Notes under the pieces: generated by a model | What the model was told of the DNA's origin: nothing | Database searches by the model: none | Seen by the model: only the letters and a program-made list of their open reading frames with translations | In this document: in pieces, positions 14,647-22,484 of the stretch | How positions within the stretch are numbered: position 1 is the stretch's first letter | Layout of the letters: every line of letters starts with the position of its first letter | Made by a program: the position numbers and the translations under genes | DNA from: a virus | Reading direction: 5' to 3' (one strand) | Length of the DNA stretch: 43,086 nt | Virus record (IMG/VR): IMGVR_UViG_3300020281_001005 | Coordinates: 1-43,086 of that record

Positions 14647-15575
14647 TGAGAAATACTATCCTCTATGGGGATTGTAGGGAGACCTTAAAACAATTTGCGT
14701 CTCACACCGATAAGGCGAGGATGTGTGTAACATCACCGCCTTATTATGGTCTTAGGGATTATGGTGGAGAAGAGAATCAAATAGGTCAAGAACAATCACC
14801 TGAAGAATTTATACAAAATTTAGTTGAAGTTTTTAGTTTGGTAAGAGATTGCCTAACTGATGATGGTACACTATGGGTTAATATAGGTGATAGTTATTAC
14901 AACTATAGACCTGGTAAAGGACAATCATATCCTAAGCAGTCGGTAAGTAAAACTAAACAAGATTTACCAGATAAGTGTAATAAACGTGGTAATAAATTAG
15001 AAGGATTAAAGGAGAAGGATTTAATTGGTATTCCTTGGATGCTTGCTTTTGCTCTTAGAGCAGATGGTTGGTATCTACGTCAGGATATTATATGGCACAA
15101 ACCTAATCCTATGCCTGAGTCAGTACGAGATAGATGTACTAAGTCACATGAATACATTTTTTTATTGAGTAAAAATAAAAAGTATTATTATGACAATGAA
15201 GCGATTAAAGAACCTGCTAAAGACTGGGGTACTAGAGATCGTAGTAAAGGTAAGTATCACAATGCTGGCACTGGTTTATCCCCTCACACAGGGTTAAGTA
15301 AGAGTTACCCAACAAAAAATAAACGTTCTGTTTGGAGAGTAACTAATAAACCATATAAGGGAGCACACTTTGCAGTTTATCCACCTGATCTTATTGAACC
15401 ATGTATAAAGGCAGGTAGTAAGTCTGGTGATATTATATTAGATCCATTTATGGGATCTGGTACAACTGCTAGGGTTGCAAGGTCTCTAAATAGGGATTAT
15501 GTTGGGTGCGAACTACATGAAGAGTACCGCAACTTAATTGAAATACCATCATTAGATGGACTAATAGAAAAATGA
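14646..15575 (+). CDS. beta-class DNA methyltransferase (N4-cytosine or N6-adenine)
   Basis: A 309-residue site-specific methyltransferase. The catalytic motif IV TSPPYYGLRDYG (SPPY at 30-33) comes first, and the AdoMet motif I DPFMGSGTT (about 266-274) near the C terminus; this order defines the beta class. Between them are WVNIGDSYYN and the target-recognition region. SPPY occurs in both N4-cytosine and N6-adenine enzymes, so the methylated base cannot be decided here. The gene is inserted between gp45 and gp44 and overlaps neighbours by 1 and 4 nt. It probably protects phage DNA from host restriction. Confidence 0.88.
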   Translation: MRNTILYGDCRETLKQFASHTDKARMCVTSPPYYGLRDYGGEENQIGQEQSPEEFIQNLVEVFSLVRDCLTDDGTLWVNIGDSYYNYRPGKGQSYPKQSVSKTKQDLPDKCNKRGNKLEGLKEKDLIGIPWMLAFALRADGWYLRQDIIWHKPNPMPESVRDRCTKSHEYIFLLSKNKKYYYDNEAIKEPAKDWGTRDRSKGKYHNAGTGLSPHTGLSKSYPTKNKRSVWRVTNKPYKGAHFAVYPPDLIEPCIKAGSKSGDIILDPFMGSGTTARVARSLNRDYVGCELHEEYRNLIEIPSLDGLIEK

Positions 15576-15769
15576 TTAAATTATGGAGAGTGTGGAAGTA
15601 TGCCTTGGGAAGTTTCTCGGATAATACAACTTCAAAGTACGATAATGCAGTCTGCATTGTTAGGAGTATTATCTTTATCAGTTATCTTGTTACTAATTGC
15701 TTTATTACTGCTGGCGTAATTCGACATTGGAATCCAAATGACCAAGTACAAAGTATGCGGATTAGATGA
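15572..15769 (+). CDS. small single-pass membrane protein
   Basis: A 65-residue protein overlapping the methyltransferase stop (ATGA). The N terminus is MIKLWRVWKYALGSFSDN, followed by one hydrophobic helix (about 28-50, VCIVRSIIFISYLVTNCFITAG) and a short tail ending in VIRHWNP and basic residues. It looks like a small conserved cyanophage membrane protein lying upstream of gp44. The function is unknown. The next ORF begins 32 nt before its stop. Confidence 0.7.
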   Translation: MIKLWRVWKYALGSFSDNTTSKYDNAVCIVRSIIFISYLVTNCFITAGVIRHWNPNDQVQSMRIR

Positions 15770-16004
15770 TTCTTATCCTAAGAACATCACCTTTGAAAAA
15801 GAATATGAAGATTGGACAGAATCTCAAGACAAGGCTGTCCAATTACTTGAAGATGGTGTACAATGGGTTCAGATCCTTATTGGGGATACTGATGATTGGG
15901 GGTTACTCCAAGAGTTAAATCTAGAAAGGGGTATTGTTGATAAAAACTTCAACACCCATGTTCTAGCACCTTATTATGTGAGATTGAGAAATTATGAGGG
16001 ATGA
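15738..16004 (+). CDS. small acidic protein before gp44
   Basis: An 88-residue acidic, Trp-rich protein (EYEDWTESQDKAVQLLEDGVQWVQILIGDTDDWGLLQEL). It begins inside the membrane-protein gene (32-nt overlap) and ends 11 nt inside gp44. No known domain is recognised. Compact overlaps and normal composition support expression within the clamp-loader operon. Confidence 0.65.
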   Translation: MTKYKVCGLDDSYPKNITFEKEYEDWTESQDKAVQLLEDGVQWVQILIGDTDDWGLLQELNLERGIVDKNFNTHVLAPYYVRLRNYEG

Positions 16005-16938
16005 ATTCCTTTGGGTTGAAAAATATCGACCCAAGACTATTGAAGAATGTATCCTTCCAGAAGCAACCAAGAAAACTTTTCTTGAGTTTTTGGAAGCGGG
16101 TGAAGTACCTAATTTACTTTTATCTGGCCCTGCTGGGTGTGGTAAAACTACAGTTGCGAAGGCACTGTGCAATCAATTGGGAGTAGACTTCTATGTCATT
16201 AACGGATCAGACGAGGGACGATTCCTCGATACGGTACGTAACAATGCAAAAAACTTTGCATCTACTGTATCGTTGTCTTCGGAGGCGAAGCACAAGGTCA
16301 TCATCATTGACGAAGCAGATAACACAACATCCGATGTACAACTCTTACTTAGAGCAAGTATCGAAGAATTCTCAAACAACTGTAGATTCATCTTTACCTG
16401 TAACTACAAGAACAAAATCATTGAACCCCTCCATTCAAGATGCTCCGTCATCGAGTTCTCAATCACAGGAAAACAAAAACCAGCAATCGCTGGACAATTC
16501 TTCAAACGACTTGTATCCATCTTGGACGACGAGCGGATTGAAGCTGATAAGAAAGTCCTCGCAGAACTCATCAATAAACACTTCCCCGATTGGAGAAGAG
16601 TCCTCAATGAATGTCAACGATATTCCGTTGGAGGAAAAATAGATTCTGCAATTCTTGCAACCTTTGGGGATGTAAGAACTGAGGATTTAGTAAAAAACTT
16701 AAAGGTTAAGAATTTTACGGAAGTCCGTAAATGGGTAGTCCAGAATCTGGATAATGATCCTGCTCTTATCCTTAGGAGAATCTACGATTGTATGTACGGT
16801 TCTCTAGTACCAAGCAGCATACCTGCAGCCGTGCTGATTATTGCAAAGTATCAATATCAGATAGCGTTTGTTGCTGATCAAGAGATCAATCTTTTAGCGG
16901 CTTTAACTGAACTAATGTGTGAATGCGAATTCAAATGA
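15994..16938 (+). CDS. 44: clamp loader large subunit gp44
   Basis: A 314-residue AAA+ clamp-loader ATPase (319 residues in T4). It opens the gp45 ring onto primer-template DNA together with gp62. Motifs: EKYRPKTIEECILP (RFC box), Walker A LSGPAGCGKTTVAKAL (about 42-57), Walker B HKVIIIDEADN, and the sensor 1/arginine-finger region FTCNYKNKIIEPLHSRCSVIEF (SRC). The C-terminal collar helices follow. The stop overlaps the next gene by ATGA. Its partner gp62 lies 2.2 kb downstream. Confidence 0.95.
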   Translation: MRDEFLWVEKYRPKTIEECILPEATKKTFLEFLEAGEVPNLLLSGPAGCGKTTVAKALCNQLGVDFYVINGSDEGRFLDTVRNNAKNFASTVSLSSEAKHKVIIIDEADNTTSDVQLLLRASIEEFSNNCRFIFTCNYKNKIIEPLHSRCSVIEFSITGKQKPAIAGQFFKRLVSILDDERIEADKKVLAELINKHFPDWRRVLNECQRYSVGGKIDSAILATFGDVRTEDLVKNLKVKNFTEVRKWVVQNLDNDPALILRRIYDCMYGSLVPSSIPAAVLIIAKYQYQIAFVADQEINLLAALTELMCECEFK

Positions 16939-17261
16939 CTGAAGCAAGACCAAGAAATGAAATGAACGTAAAGATCGTTCGTTTAAGTACATCTGAAGAT
17001 GTTATAGCAGATGTGGTAGATGTTAATGATTCTACTGTAACCTTCCGTGGTGCAATTGTTGCTGTCCCAACTAAGGATGGTAATATTGGATTTGCCTCAT
17101 GGTGTCCTCTTCTCAGTAGTCCTGTAGAAGATATTACTGTTAAACAGGAACATGTAATTTATGTTGCTGATCCTGCAGAACAAGTAGTGGATCATTATAA
17201 AAATCAATTTAGTAAGATTGTCCAACCAGATAGTGTACAAGACGGTATTATTGTTCCCTAA
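16935..17261 (+). CDS. Sm-like (LSm-type) small protein B
   Basis: A 108-residue protein from ATG 16935, which gives ATGA overlap to gp44 (an upstream ATG at 16923 is also in frame). The core reads NVKIVRLSTSEDVIADVVDVNDSTVTFRGAIVAVP, ASWCPLLSSP, VEDITVKQEHVIYVADP, EQVVDHYKNQF. This matches the strand pattern of the other three Sm-like proteins in the window: -E-VIA-V-, a P-containing strand, a WxP region, and a strand ending V-P---V--Y. Position next to the clamp loader hints at a link to replication, but no function is known. Confidence 0.6.
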   Translation: MTEARPRNEMNVKIVRLSTSEDVIADVVDVNDSTVTFRGAIVAVPTKDGNIGFASWCPLLSSPVEDITVKQEHVIYVADPAEQVVDHYKNQFSKIVQPDSVQDGIIVP

Positions 17262-17800
17262 TGATTGACATTAACCTTTGTGATTTGAGCAATTTCTTTG
17301 GATGTGTTCAGGCAACTAATACTCCAGAGTTAAAAACTAATGCCTTCCGTCCTCTTAGGACTTATCTTCAAGAGAAGTCTTTTGAGAAGTGGTCTGGTAA
17401 TCAACTAACATATGTTGGAGACCATGAAGATGGTAAGGATTTTTATGACACCAATGGTGTTCCTTATGAAATGAAAGGTAGTCTTGGACTTTTTAATAAG
17501 AATGGTTCTTGTAAGAGAGTTGTTCTGATTAATAAAAGACCAGGTCAAAAGAAGAACAATGAATTGAAAAGAGAAGATCTTAAAAAGACATTTGAGTATA
17601 TGCTTTTGGTAGATACTAAAAAGATGTCTATAGGTGTTACGACGTGGGATATTGTATATTCCAGAGCGGAGTGTGACGGTGCAGGTGCAACGTTTAAACT
17701 TCTGGAAGGAGATTATACAATGCTTGCTGAAGGAATTGAACCTAGTGATAAGGAGATAACTGCTAGAGAACTTTTAAATTCTCTAGAGACTATTCTCTAA
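17261..17800 (+). CDS. candidate PD-(D/E)xK nuclease (restriction-endonuclease-like)
   Basis: A 179-residue protein whose ATG overlaps the previous stop by one base. The stretch GKDFYDTNGVPYEMKGSLG contains acidic residues (D60, D63) followed by E70-M71-K72, a PD-(D/E)xK-like pair, and then beta strand CKRVVLINK and later YMLLVDTK..IGVTTWDIVYS. The layout resembles small type II endonucleases that act beside a cognate methyltransferase; the next gene is a Dam-type enzyme. This is inference from short motifs and context. It could instead be another fold, such as a modification-dependent protein. Confidence 0.45.
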   Translation: MIDINLCDLSNFFGCVQATNTPELKTNAFRPLRTYLQEKSFEKWSGNQLTYVGDHEDGKDFYDTNGVPYEMKGSLGLFNKNGSCKRVVLINKRPGQKKNNELKREDLKKTFEYMLLVDTKKMSIGVTTWDIVYSRAECDGAGATFKLLEGDYTMLAEGIEPSDKEITARELLNSLETIL

Positions 17801-17803
17801 ATA
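17797..17803 (+). promoter_or_regulatory. possible late-type motif CTAAATA
   Basis: CTAAATA overlaps the stop of the preceding gene and lies 20 nt before ATG 17824 of the Dam-type gene. It resembles the T4 late consensus TATAAATA with the first bases changed. There is no TATAAT in this 23-nt gap, only ATTATAG. Evidence is weak. Confidence 0.25.
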
Positions 17804-17823
17804 ATTATAGAAGAATTTTTATT

Positions 17824-18852
17824 ATGCCATTACACCAACACAAAAAAGATCAGGTGTTTAATCTTAAAGGATCTGATAAATTATTAAAAACACCCTTAAG
17901 ATATCCTGGTGGCAAGTCTCGTGCTTGTGCTAAGATGGATAATTTTTTACCTAACTTGGATCAGGGTAGTAGGTATAAACAGTATCGTGAACCATTTCTT
18001 GGTGGAGGATCTTTTGCTCTTCATATTACAAAGAAGTATCCACATCTAGAGATTTGGGTTAATGATGCATATGAACCTCTTGCTAACTTCTGGCAACAGT
18101 TGAAAGCAGATGGTGCAGAAATGAAAAAGAGATTAGTTAAACTTAAAAATGCTAATAAGACTGAGGAAAAGGCAAAGGAATTATTTTTAAAAGCAAAGGA
18201 GGATTTGTATGACAAAGAAGCTACCCCCTTGGACAGGGCAGTTAATTTTTATATTATCAATAAGTGCTCTTTTAGTGGTTTGTCTGAGTCCTCGTCCTTC
18301 AGTGCTCAGGCAAGCAAATCCAACTTTACCCTTGCTGGAATTAAAAGATTAGATGATTATCAAGAACTAATTAAGTTTTGGAGAATAACTAATAAGGATT
18401 ATAAAGAGTTAATGTTTGAAGGTGGTGATTGTTTTATGTACTTAGATCCTCCTTATGATATTAAGGATAACTTATATGGTAAGAAGGGTGGAATGCATAA
18501 GAATTTTGATCATGACGAGTTTGCTGATGCATGTTGTAGAACTACTGCTCATCAATTAATATCTTACAATAGTAGTGAGTTGGTTAAGAGTCGGTTTGAT
18601 AATGAATGGCAAGCACAAGAGTATGATCTAACATATACTATGAGATCTACTAATGATTATAAAGAAGATCAGAAGAAAAGAAAAGAACTTCTTTTATTCA
18701 ATTATGAACGTGGACTGATATCTATTCTACAGGAACAAAAGGGACAAGAAGAGATAATGTGGAAGAAAGAAGCAGAGTCAAAATCTGCAATTCCAATTTC
18801 TCCTAAAACTCTTGCTGAAGCAGAAACACTTATTAAATCGGATATTGAGTAA
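17824..18852 (+). CDS. dam: D12-class (Dam-type) DNA N6-adenine methyltransferase
   Basis: A 342-residue alpha-class N6-adenine methyltransferase. Motif X LRYPGGKSRA (YPGGK 27-31), motif I EPFLGGGSFAL (about 56-66), VNDAYEPLANFW, SFSGLSESSSF, and catalytic motif IV YLDPPYDI (DPPY 208-211) are all intact. Family members commonly methylate GATC, though specificity is not readable here. The C-terminal 60 residues are an extra charged tail. The gene follows the candidate nuclease by 23 nt and has TATAG/CTAAATA motifs before it. It may protect phage DNA against that nuclease or host enzymes. Confidence 0.92.
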   Translation: MPLHQHKKDQVFNLKGSDKLLKTPLRYPGGKSRACAKMDNFLPNLDQGSRYKQYREPFLGGGSFALHITKKYPHLEIWVNDAYEPLANFWQQLKADGAEMKKRLVKLKNANKTEEKAKELFLKAKEDLYDKEATPLDRAVNFYIINKCSFSGLSESSSFSAQASKSNFTLAGIKRLDDYQELIKFWRITNKDYKELMFEGGDCFMYLDPPYDIKDNLYGKKGGMHKNFDHDEFADACCRTTAHQLISYNSSELVKSRFDNEWQAQEYDLTYTMRSTNDYKEDQKKRKELLLFNYERGLISILQEQKGQEEIMWKKEAESKSAIPISPKTLAEAETLIKSDIE

Positions 18853-19007
18853 TGAATTGTTGGCATTGTAATACTGAACTGATCTGGGGATCAGATTTTG
18901 ATGGTGAAGACTATGGATGTGAAGACATCGCAATAGTTACCAATCTATCATGCCCTAAATGTAAATCTATTGTAGAGGTTTATTTACCAAAGGACACTGA
19001 ACAATGA
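18852..19007 (+). CDS. small zinc-ribbon protein
   Basis: A 51-residue ORF coupled to the Dam-type gene (TAATG; ATG 18852) and ending at TGA 19005-19007. The two knuckles MNCWHC (C3, C6) and LSCPKC (C34, C37) make a two-CxxC zinc ribbon, and the region between is acidic (DFDGEDYGCEDI). Such small ribbons occur in cyanophage replication clusters and may bind nucleic acid or a protein partner. The stop overlaps the next start by 4 nt. Confidence 0.75.
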   Translation: MNCWHCNTELIWGSDFDGEDYGCEDIAIVTNLSCPKCKSIVEVYLPKDTEQ

Positions 19008-19168
19008 AATGTAGAGTACAATTATACGTTGCTGGACAACTCTTTAATGAAGATGTCCACGCAAGAGATTACCAAGAGGCAAAAAAAGTTGCCTTAGCAC
19101 GTAATCCTAATGCTACAGTCGTTAGCGTTAATGCAATTTTCGGAGAATCATTTCAACTAGACCAATGA
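19004..19168 (+). CDS. small conserved-type protein before gp62
   Basis: A 54-residue ORF from ATG 19004 (ATGA overlap with the zinc-ribbon gene) to TGA 19166-19168, which overlaps the gp62 start by 4 nt. The sequence begins MKCRVQLYVAGQLFNEDV and continues ARDYQEAKKVALARNPNATVVSVN, a beta-alpha-beta pattern. No characterised domain is recognised. Overlaps on both sides make translation very likely. Confidence 0.7.
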   Translation: MKCRVQLYVAGQLFNEDVHARDYQEAKKVALARNPNATVVSVNAIFGESFQLDQ

Positions 19169-19548
19169 AAACTGAATTGAAGGAATGGTTAAATTCTATT
19201 AACCAAACCAAGGAGAATCTTACAGAAGATCCTAATGTGATTAAAGATTATCCTCCTTATATTATTAATAAGTGCCTATCTGCACACCTAGATTGCATAC
19301 TCTTTGCTAATGAAATGAACAAATATCCTGCTTTAGACAAGGATATGCAATATAGTTTTTATCTAAATAGTCTCAGGAAACGGAAGAGATTCTCTCCGTG
19401 GATGCGAAAAGATAAGATTAGTAACCTTGACCTTGTTAAACAATACTATGGATATAGTAATGAAAAAGCAATGCAAGCGTTGAATATTTTATCAAAGCAA
19501 CAACTCGAATTTATTAAACAACGACTTGACATTGGAGGAGTGGCGTGA
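19165..19548 (+). CDS. 62: clamp loader small subunit gp62
   Basis: A 127-residue homologue of T4 gp62 (187 residues in T4; cyanophage copies are shorter). The signature region is YIINKCLSAHLDCILFANEMNKYPALDKDMQYSFYLNSLRKRKRFSPWMR, matching the T4 FPECMPAVYAMN..HFNYLM...PRGKRYGKW segment. It completes the clamp loader with gp44. The upstream overlap is 4 nt; the stop overlaps the GTG of regA by 4 nt. Confidence 0.88.
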   Translation: MKTELKEWLNSINQTKENLTEDPNVIKDYPPYIINKCLSAHLDCILFANEMNKYPALDKDMQYSFYLNSLRKRKRFSPWMRKDKISNLDLVKQYYGYSNEKAMQALNILSKQQLEFIKQRLDIGGVA

Positions 19549-19985
19549 CTACTAGCACTATTGAACCACAAGTTAACTGGAAACCTGAGATGATGGTGGA
19601 GGTTATGCTTAACGAACCAGATGATTTCTTAAAAGTCCGTGAGACTTTAACAAGAATTGGAGTAGCATCTAGGAAAGAGAAGAAGTTATATCAATCTTGC
19701 CACATTCTTCATAAGCAAGGTAGATATTATATTACTCACTTCAAAGAATTATTTGCATTAGATGGCAAGCATGCCAACCTTACTGTTAACGATGTTCAGC
19801 GTCGGAACCGTATCGCTCGCTTGCTTTCTGATTGGGGATTGATATCTGTAGTTAATGCAGAGTCTATAGTAGATGTTGCACCTTTGAACCAAATTAAGGT
19901 GTTGGCATACAAAGATAAGAACGATTGGATCCTGGAACAAAAATATAACATCGGTTCTAAGAAAAAAGTGGAGGCTTCTGAATAG
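19545..19985 (+). CDS. regA: RegA translational repressor
   Basis: A 146-residue homologue of T4 RegA, which binds initiation regions of early mRNAs and blocks their translation. The core EVMLNEPDDFLKVRETLTRIGVASRKEKKLYQSCHILHKQGRYYI is nearly the same as T4 over this region, followed by HFKELFALDGK and RRNRIARLLSDWGL. The start is GTG 19545, preceded by GGAGGAG (19534-19540), and it gives an N-terminal extension of about 15 residues compared with T4. The gene lies immediately upstream of the promoter for the phosphorylase gene. Confidence 0.94.
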   Translation: MTTSTIEPQVNWKPEMMVEVMLNEPDDFLKVRETLTRIGVASRKEKKLYQSCHILHKQGRYYITHFKELFALDGKHANLTVNDVQRRNRIARLLSDWGLISVVNAESIVDVAPLNQIKVLAYKDKNDWILEQKYNIGSKKKVEASE

Positions 19986-19991
19986 ATAGGT

Positions 19992-19997
19992 TATAAT
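19992..19997 (+). promoter_or_regulatory. -10 box (TATAAT) before glycogen phosphorylase
   Basis: TATAAT in the 33-nt gap after regA ends 21 nt before ATG 20019, matching the spacing in other gaps. The -35 region (TGGAGG at a 17-nt spacer) is poor. No strong ribosome-binding site is seen (ATAAGAT before the ATG), so expression may be modest. Confidence 0.45.
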
Positions 19998-20018
19998 ACT
20001 TTTATCTAATCATAAGAT

Positions 20019-22400
20019 ATGTCTCTACTTAATAATGGTATCAATGATCGTCTATACTACACTCTAGGTAAACGACCCGACAATGCTAGTAAGCATGATT
20101 TCTATATGGCACTTTGTTATGCTGTAAGAGATCAGATGATGTCATACTGGTTAAATAACCAACAGTCTAACGAAAAGGAAGTTGCTTATTTATCCGCAGA
20201 GTTTTTAATTGGACCACAACTTAATAACAATCTTTTAAACCTAGGTCTTAAAAAGGATGCAGAAGAAGCACTAGCAGAGTATGATCAGTGCTTGGATAAG
20301 ATCCTTGATTGTGCAGAGGAACCTGGACTAGGTAATGGTGGTTTAGGTCGTCTTGCAGCGTGTTATATGGAGTCCTTAGCGACTTTAAAGATACCTTCCA
20401 CTGGATATGGTATTAGATATAAGTATGGTATTTTTAAACAGGTAGTTAGAGATAATCAACAAATAGAGATTACAGATAATTGGTTGCATGGAGATTGGCC
20501 TTGGGAATTATCTTATCCAGATGAATCTGTTCATGTTGGGTTTGGTGGTAGAGTAGAGAATTATGTATCAGATCATAATAACTATAGATGTCGTTGGGTT
20601 CCTGAAGAGCAGGTAGTTGCTGTACCCTATGATGTATTGCAGTTAGGATATAGAGTTAACAGTTGTAATAGGATTAGACTTTGGAGAGCAGATGCTACAG
20701 ATGTATTTGACTTCTATGCATTTAATATTGGAGACTATCTTGGTTCAGTAGAACAGAGTGTGTCTTCTGAAACTATCTCCAAGGTATTGTATCCTAATGA
20801 TGGTACAGATCAAGGTAAGAAACTTAGATTAAAACAACAATACTTCTTTGTAAGTGCTTCTCTTCAAGATATGTTTAATAGTCTTGATAGGAGAGGTATT
20901 CCTATTGAGAATTTTGCAGAGCATTATCAAGTACAATTAAATGATACTCATCCATCTGTTGCTGTTGCAGAGTTGATGAGACTTCTTGTAGATGTTAGAC
21001 ATTTAGAGTGGGAAGATGCATGGGAGATAACCCATGCTGCTATAGCATATACAAACCATACTCTTCTTCCAGAGGCATTAGAGAAGTGGGATCTTAGACT
21101 CTTTAAGTCTCTACTGCCACGTCATATGGAGATTATCTATGAGATTAATCGTAGGTTCCTTAATGCTGTTCGTATAAAGTATCCTGCTGATGAATCAATG
21201 TTAGCAAAGATGTCTATTATTGATGAGCATGGTAATAAGTCAGTTCGTATGGCACATCTTGCTACTGTTGGTTCTCATCATGTTAATGGTGTTGCAGCGT
21301 TACATTCTGATCTTATTAAGAAACAATTGATGCCAGAGTTTTATGATATGTGGCCCCATAAGTTTACTAATGTAACTAATGGTGTTACTCCACGTAGATG
21401 GTTGGCATCATGTAATCCAAATCTTGCAACTGTTCTAACTGAAGCAGTTGGTTCGGATTGGGTTACTAATATGGATTTACTAAACCAACTAGATGTTGAT
21501 GATAAGAATCTTTTAGATAAGTTTGCAGAGACCAAGATAATTGGTAAACATCATCTTGCAACTTATATCTTTAACAATCTTGGAATCTGTGTAGATCCTA
21601 GTAGTATGTTTGATGTACACGTTAAACGTATACATGAATATAAGAGACAACATTTACTTGCATTGCAAGTAGTTGCTCAGTATCTTAGAATCAAAAACGG
21701 AAAGGACTTCGTTCCTCGCACAGTAATATTTGGGGGTAAAGCAGCACCTGGATATTATATGGCAAAATTAATCATTCAATTTATTAATCGCATTGCAGAA
21801 ACAATCAATGCAGATCCAGATATGGATGGTAAGTTACGTGTAGTATTCTTACCAAACTATAGTGTTAAATTGGGTGAGAAGGTATATCCTGCTGCTGACT
21901 TATCAGAACAAATCTCTACTGCTGGTAAGGAAGCATCAGGTACAGGTAATATGAAGTTCCAAATGAATGGTGCTTTAACCATCGGTACTCTTGATGGTGC
22001 AAATGTAGAGATACTTGATCTTGTAGGCAAAGAGAACTTCTTCTTGTTTGGTAAAAATGAAGAAGAGATTAGTGATCTTTGGAGACATGGTTATAACCCA
22101 CAAGATCATATGTGTCCAGAGTTATGGGAAGCAGTTAATCTCATACAAGGTGGACACTTTACTCATGGTGATAAAGAAGTATTCAAACCATTAATGGATA
22201 ATCTTTTGCATCATGATCCCTTCTGTGTCATGGCAGATTTTAATGATTACATTGCTGCTCAAGATCGTGTAAGTGATGCATGGAGGGACAAGGATAATTG
22301 GAATCGTATGGCGGTTATCAACACCGCAAGGTCTGGTTTCTTCTCTTCTGATAGATCTATTACGGATTACTGTACTAAAATTTGGGGTATTCCGACCTAG
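20019..22400 (+). CDS. glgP: glycogen/alpha-glucan phosphorylase
   Basis: A full-length 793-residue GT35 phosphorylase (E. coli GlgP 815, MalP 797). It releases glucose-1-phosphate from glycogen using phosphate and PLP. Signature stretches are VAYLSAEFLIGPQL, GLGNGGLGRLAACYMESLATL, GYGIRYKYGIFKQ, QLNDTHPSVAVAELMRLL, NHTLLPEALEKW, TNVTNGVTPRRWL, RIHEYKRQHL and the PLP site EASGTGNMKFQMNGALT with Lys646. The protein ends in FFSSDRSITDYCTKIWGI, as in bacterial enzymes, so it is not truncated. It would draw on host glycogen and feed glucose-phosphate into the pentose phosphate pathway during infection (inference). It sits between regA and hsp20, in the replication block. Confidence 0.97.
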   Translation: MSLLNNGINDRLYYTLGKRPDNASKHDFYMALCYAVRDQMMSYWLNNQQSNEKEVAYLSAEFLIGPQLNNNLLNLGLKKDAEEALAEYDQCLDKILDCAEEPGLGNGGLGRLAACYMESLATLKIPSTGYGIRYKYGIFKQVVRDNQQIEITDNWLHGDWPWELSYPDESVHVGFGGRVENYVSDHNNYRCRWVPEEQVVAVPYDVLQLGYRVNSCNRIRLWRADATDVFDFYAFNIGDYLGSVEQSVSSETISKVLYPNDGTDQGKKLRLKQQYFFVSASLQDMFNSLDRRGIPIENFAEHYQVQLNDTHPSVAVAELMRLLVDVRHLEWEDAWEITHAAIAYTNHTLLPEALEKWDLRLFKSLLPRHMEIIYEINRRFLNAVRIKYPADESMLAKMSIIDEHGNKSVRMAHLATVGSHHVNGVAALHSDLIKKQLMPEFYDMWPHKFTNVTNGVTPRRWLASCNPNLATVLTEAVGSDWVTNMDLLNQLDVDDKNLLDKFAETKIIGKHHLATYIFNNLGICVDPSSMFDVHVKRIHEYKRQHLLALQVVAQYLRIKNGKDFVPRTVIFGGKAAPGYYMAKLIIQFINRIAETINADPDMDGKLRVVFLPNYSVKLGEKVYPAADLSEQISTAGKEASGTGNMKFQMNGALTIGTLDGANVEILDLVGKENFFLFGKNEEEISDLWRHGYNPQDHMCPELWEAVNLIQGGHFTHGDKEVFKPLMDNLLHHDPFCVMADFNDYIAAQDRVSDAWRDKDNWNRMAVINTARSGFFSSDRSITDYCTKIWGIPT

Positions 22401-22430
22401 CTATTTTAAGCATCTGTGGTTAAATATTAG

Positions 22431-22447
22431 TGTCGCCGAAAGGGACA
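22431..22447 (+). other. GAAA-tetraloop hairpin in the hsp20 leader
   Basis: TGTC-G-CC, a GAAA loop, then GG-GACA form a six-pair hairpin with a one-base bulge (G22435), closed by a GNRA-type tetraloop. It is in the leader of hsp20, upstream of a second hairpin at 22460-22475. A structured leader is suggested; there is no T-run, so it is not a terminator. Confidence 0.45.
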
Positions 22448-22459
22448 TCAAAACACAAA

Positions 22460-22475
22460 CTCGCTTAATAAGGAG
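22460..22475 (+). promoter_or_regulatory. hairpin enclosing the hsp20 Shine-Dalgarno (candidate RNA thermometer)
   Basis: CTC-G-CTT (22460-22466) can pair with AAGGAG (22470-22475) around an AAU loop, with G22463 bulged. All six bases of the ribosome-binding site are sequestered, 9 nt before ATG 22485. Short imperfect hairpins of this kind act as RNA thermometers for small heat-shock genes, for example hsp17 of Synechocystis. That role is inference here. Confidence 0.45.
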
Positions 22476-22484
22476 CTAAGAACA

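Noticed and set aside
22273-22479. Frame-shifted open frame over the end of glgP and the hsp20 leader
   Set aside because: It is out of frame with the phosphorylase, shows no protein-like features, and covers the structured leader.
22401-22484. tRNA gene in the gap between glgP and hsp20
   Set aside because: The two hairpins do not form a cloverleaf and there is no T-loop GTTCRA-like sequence.
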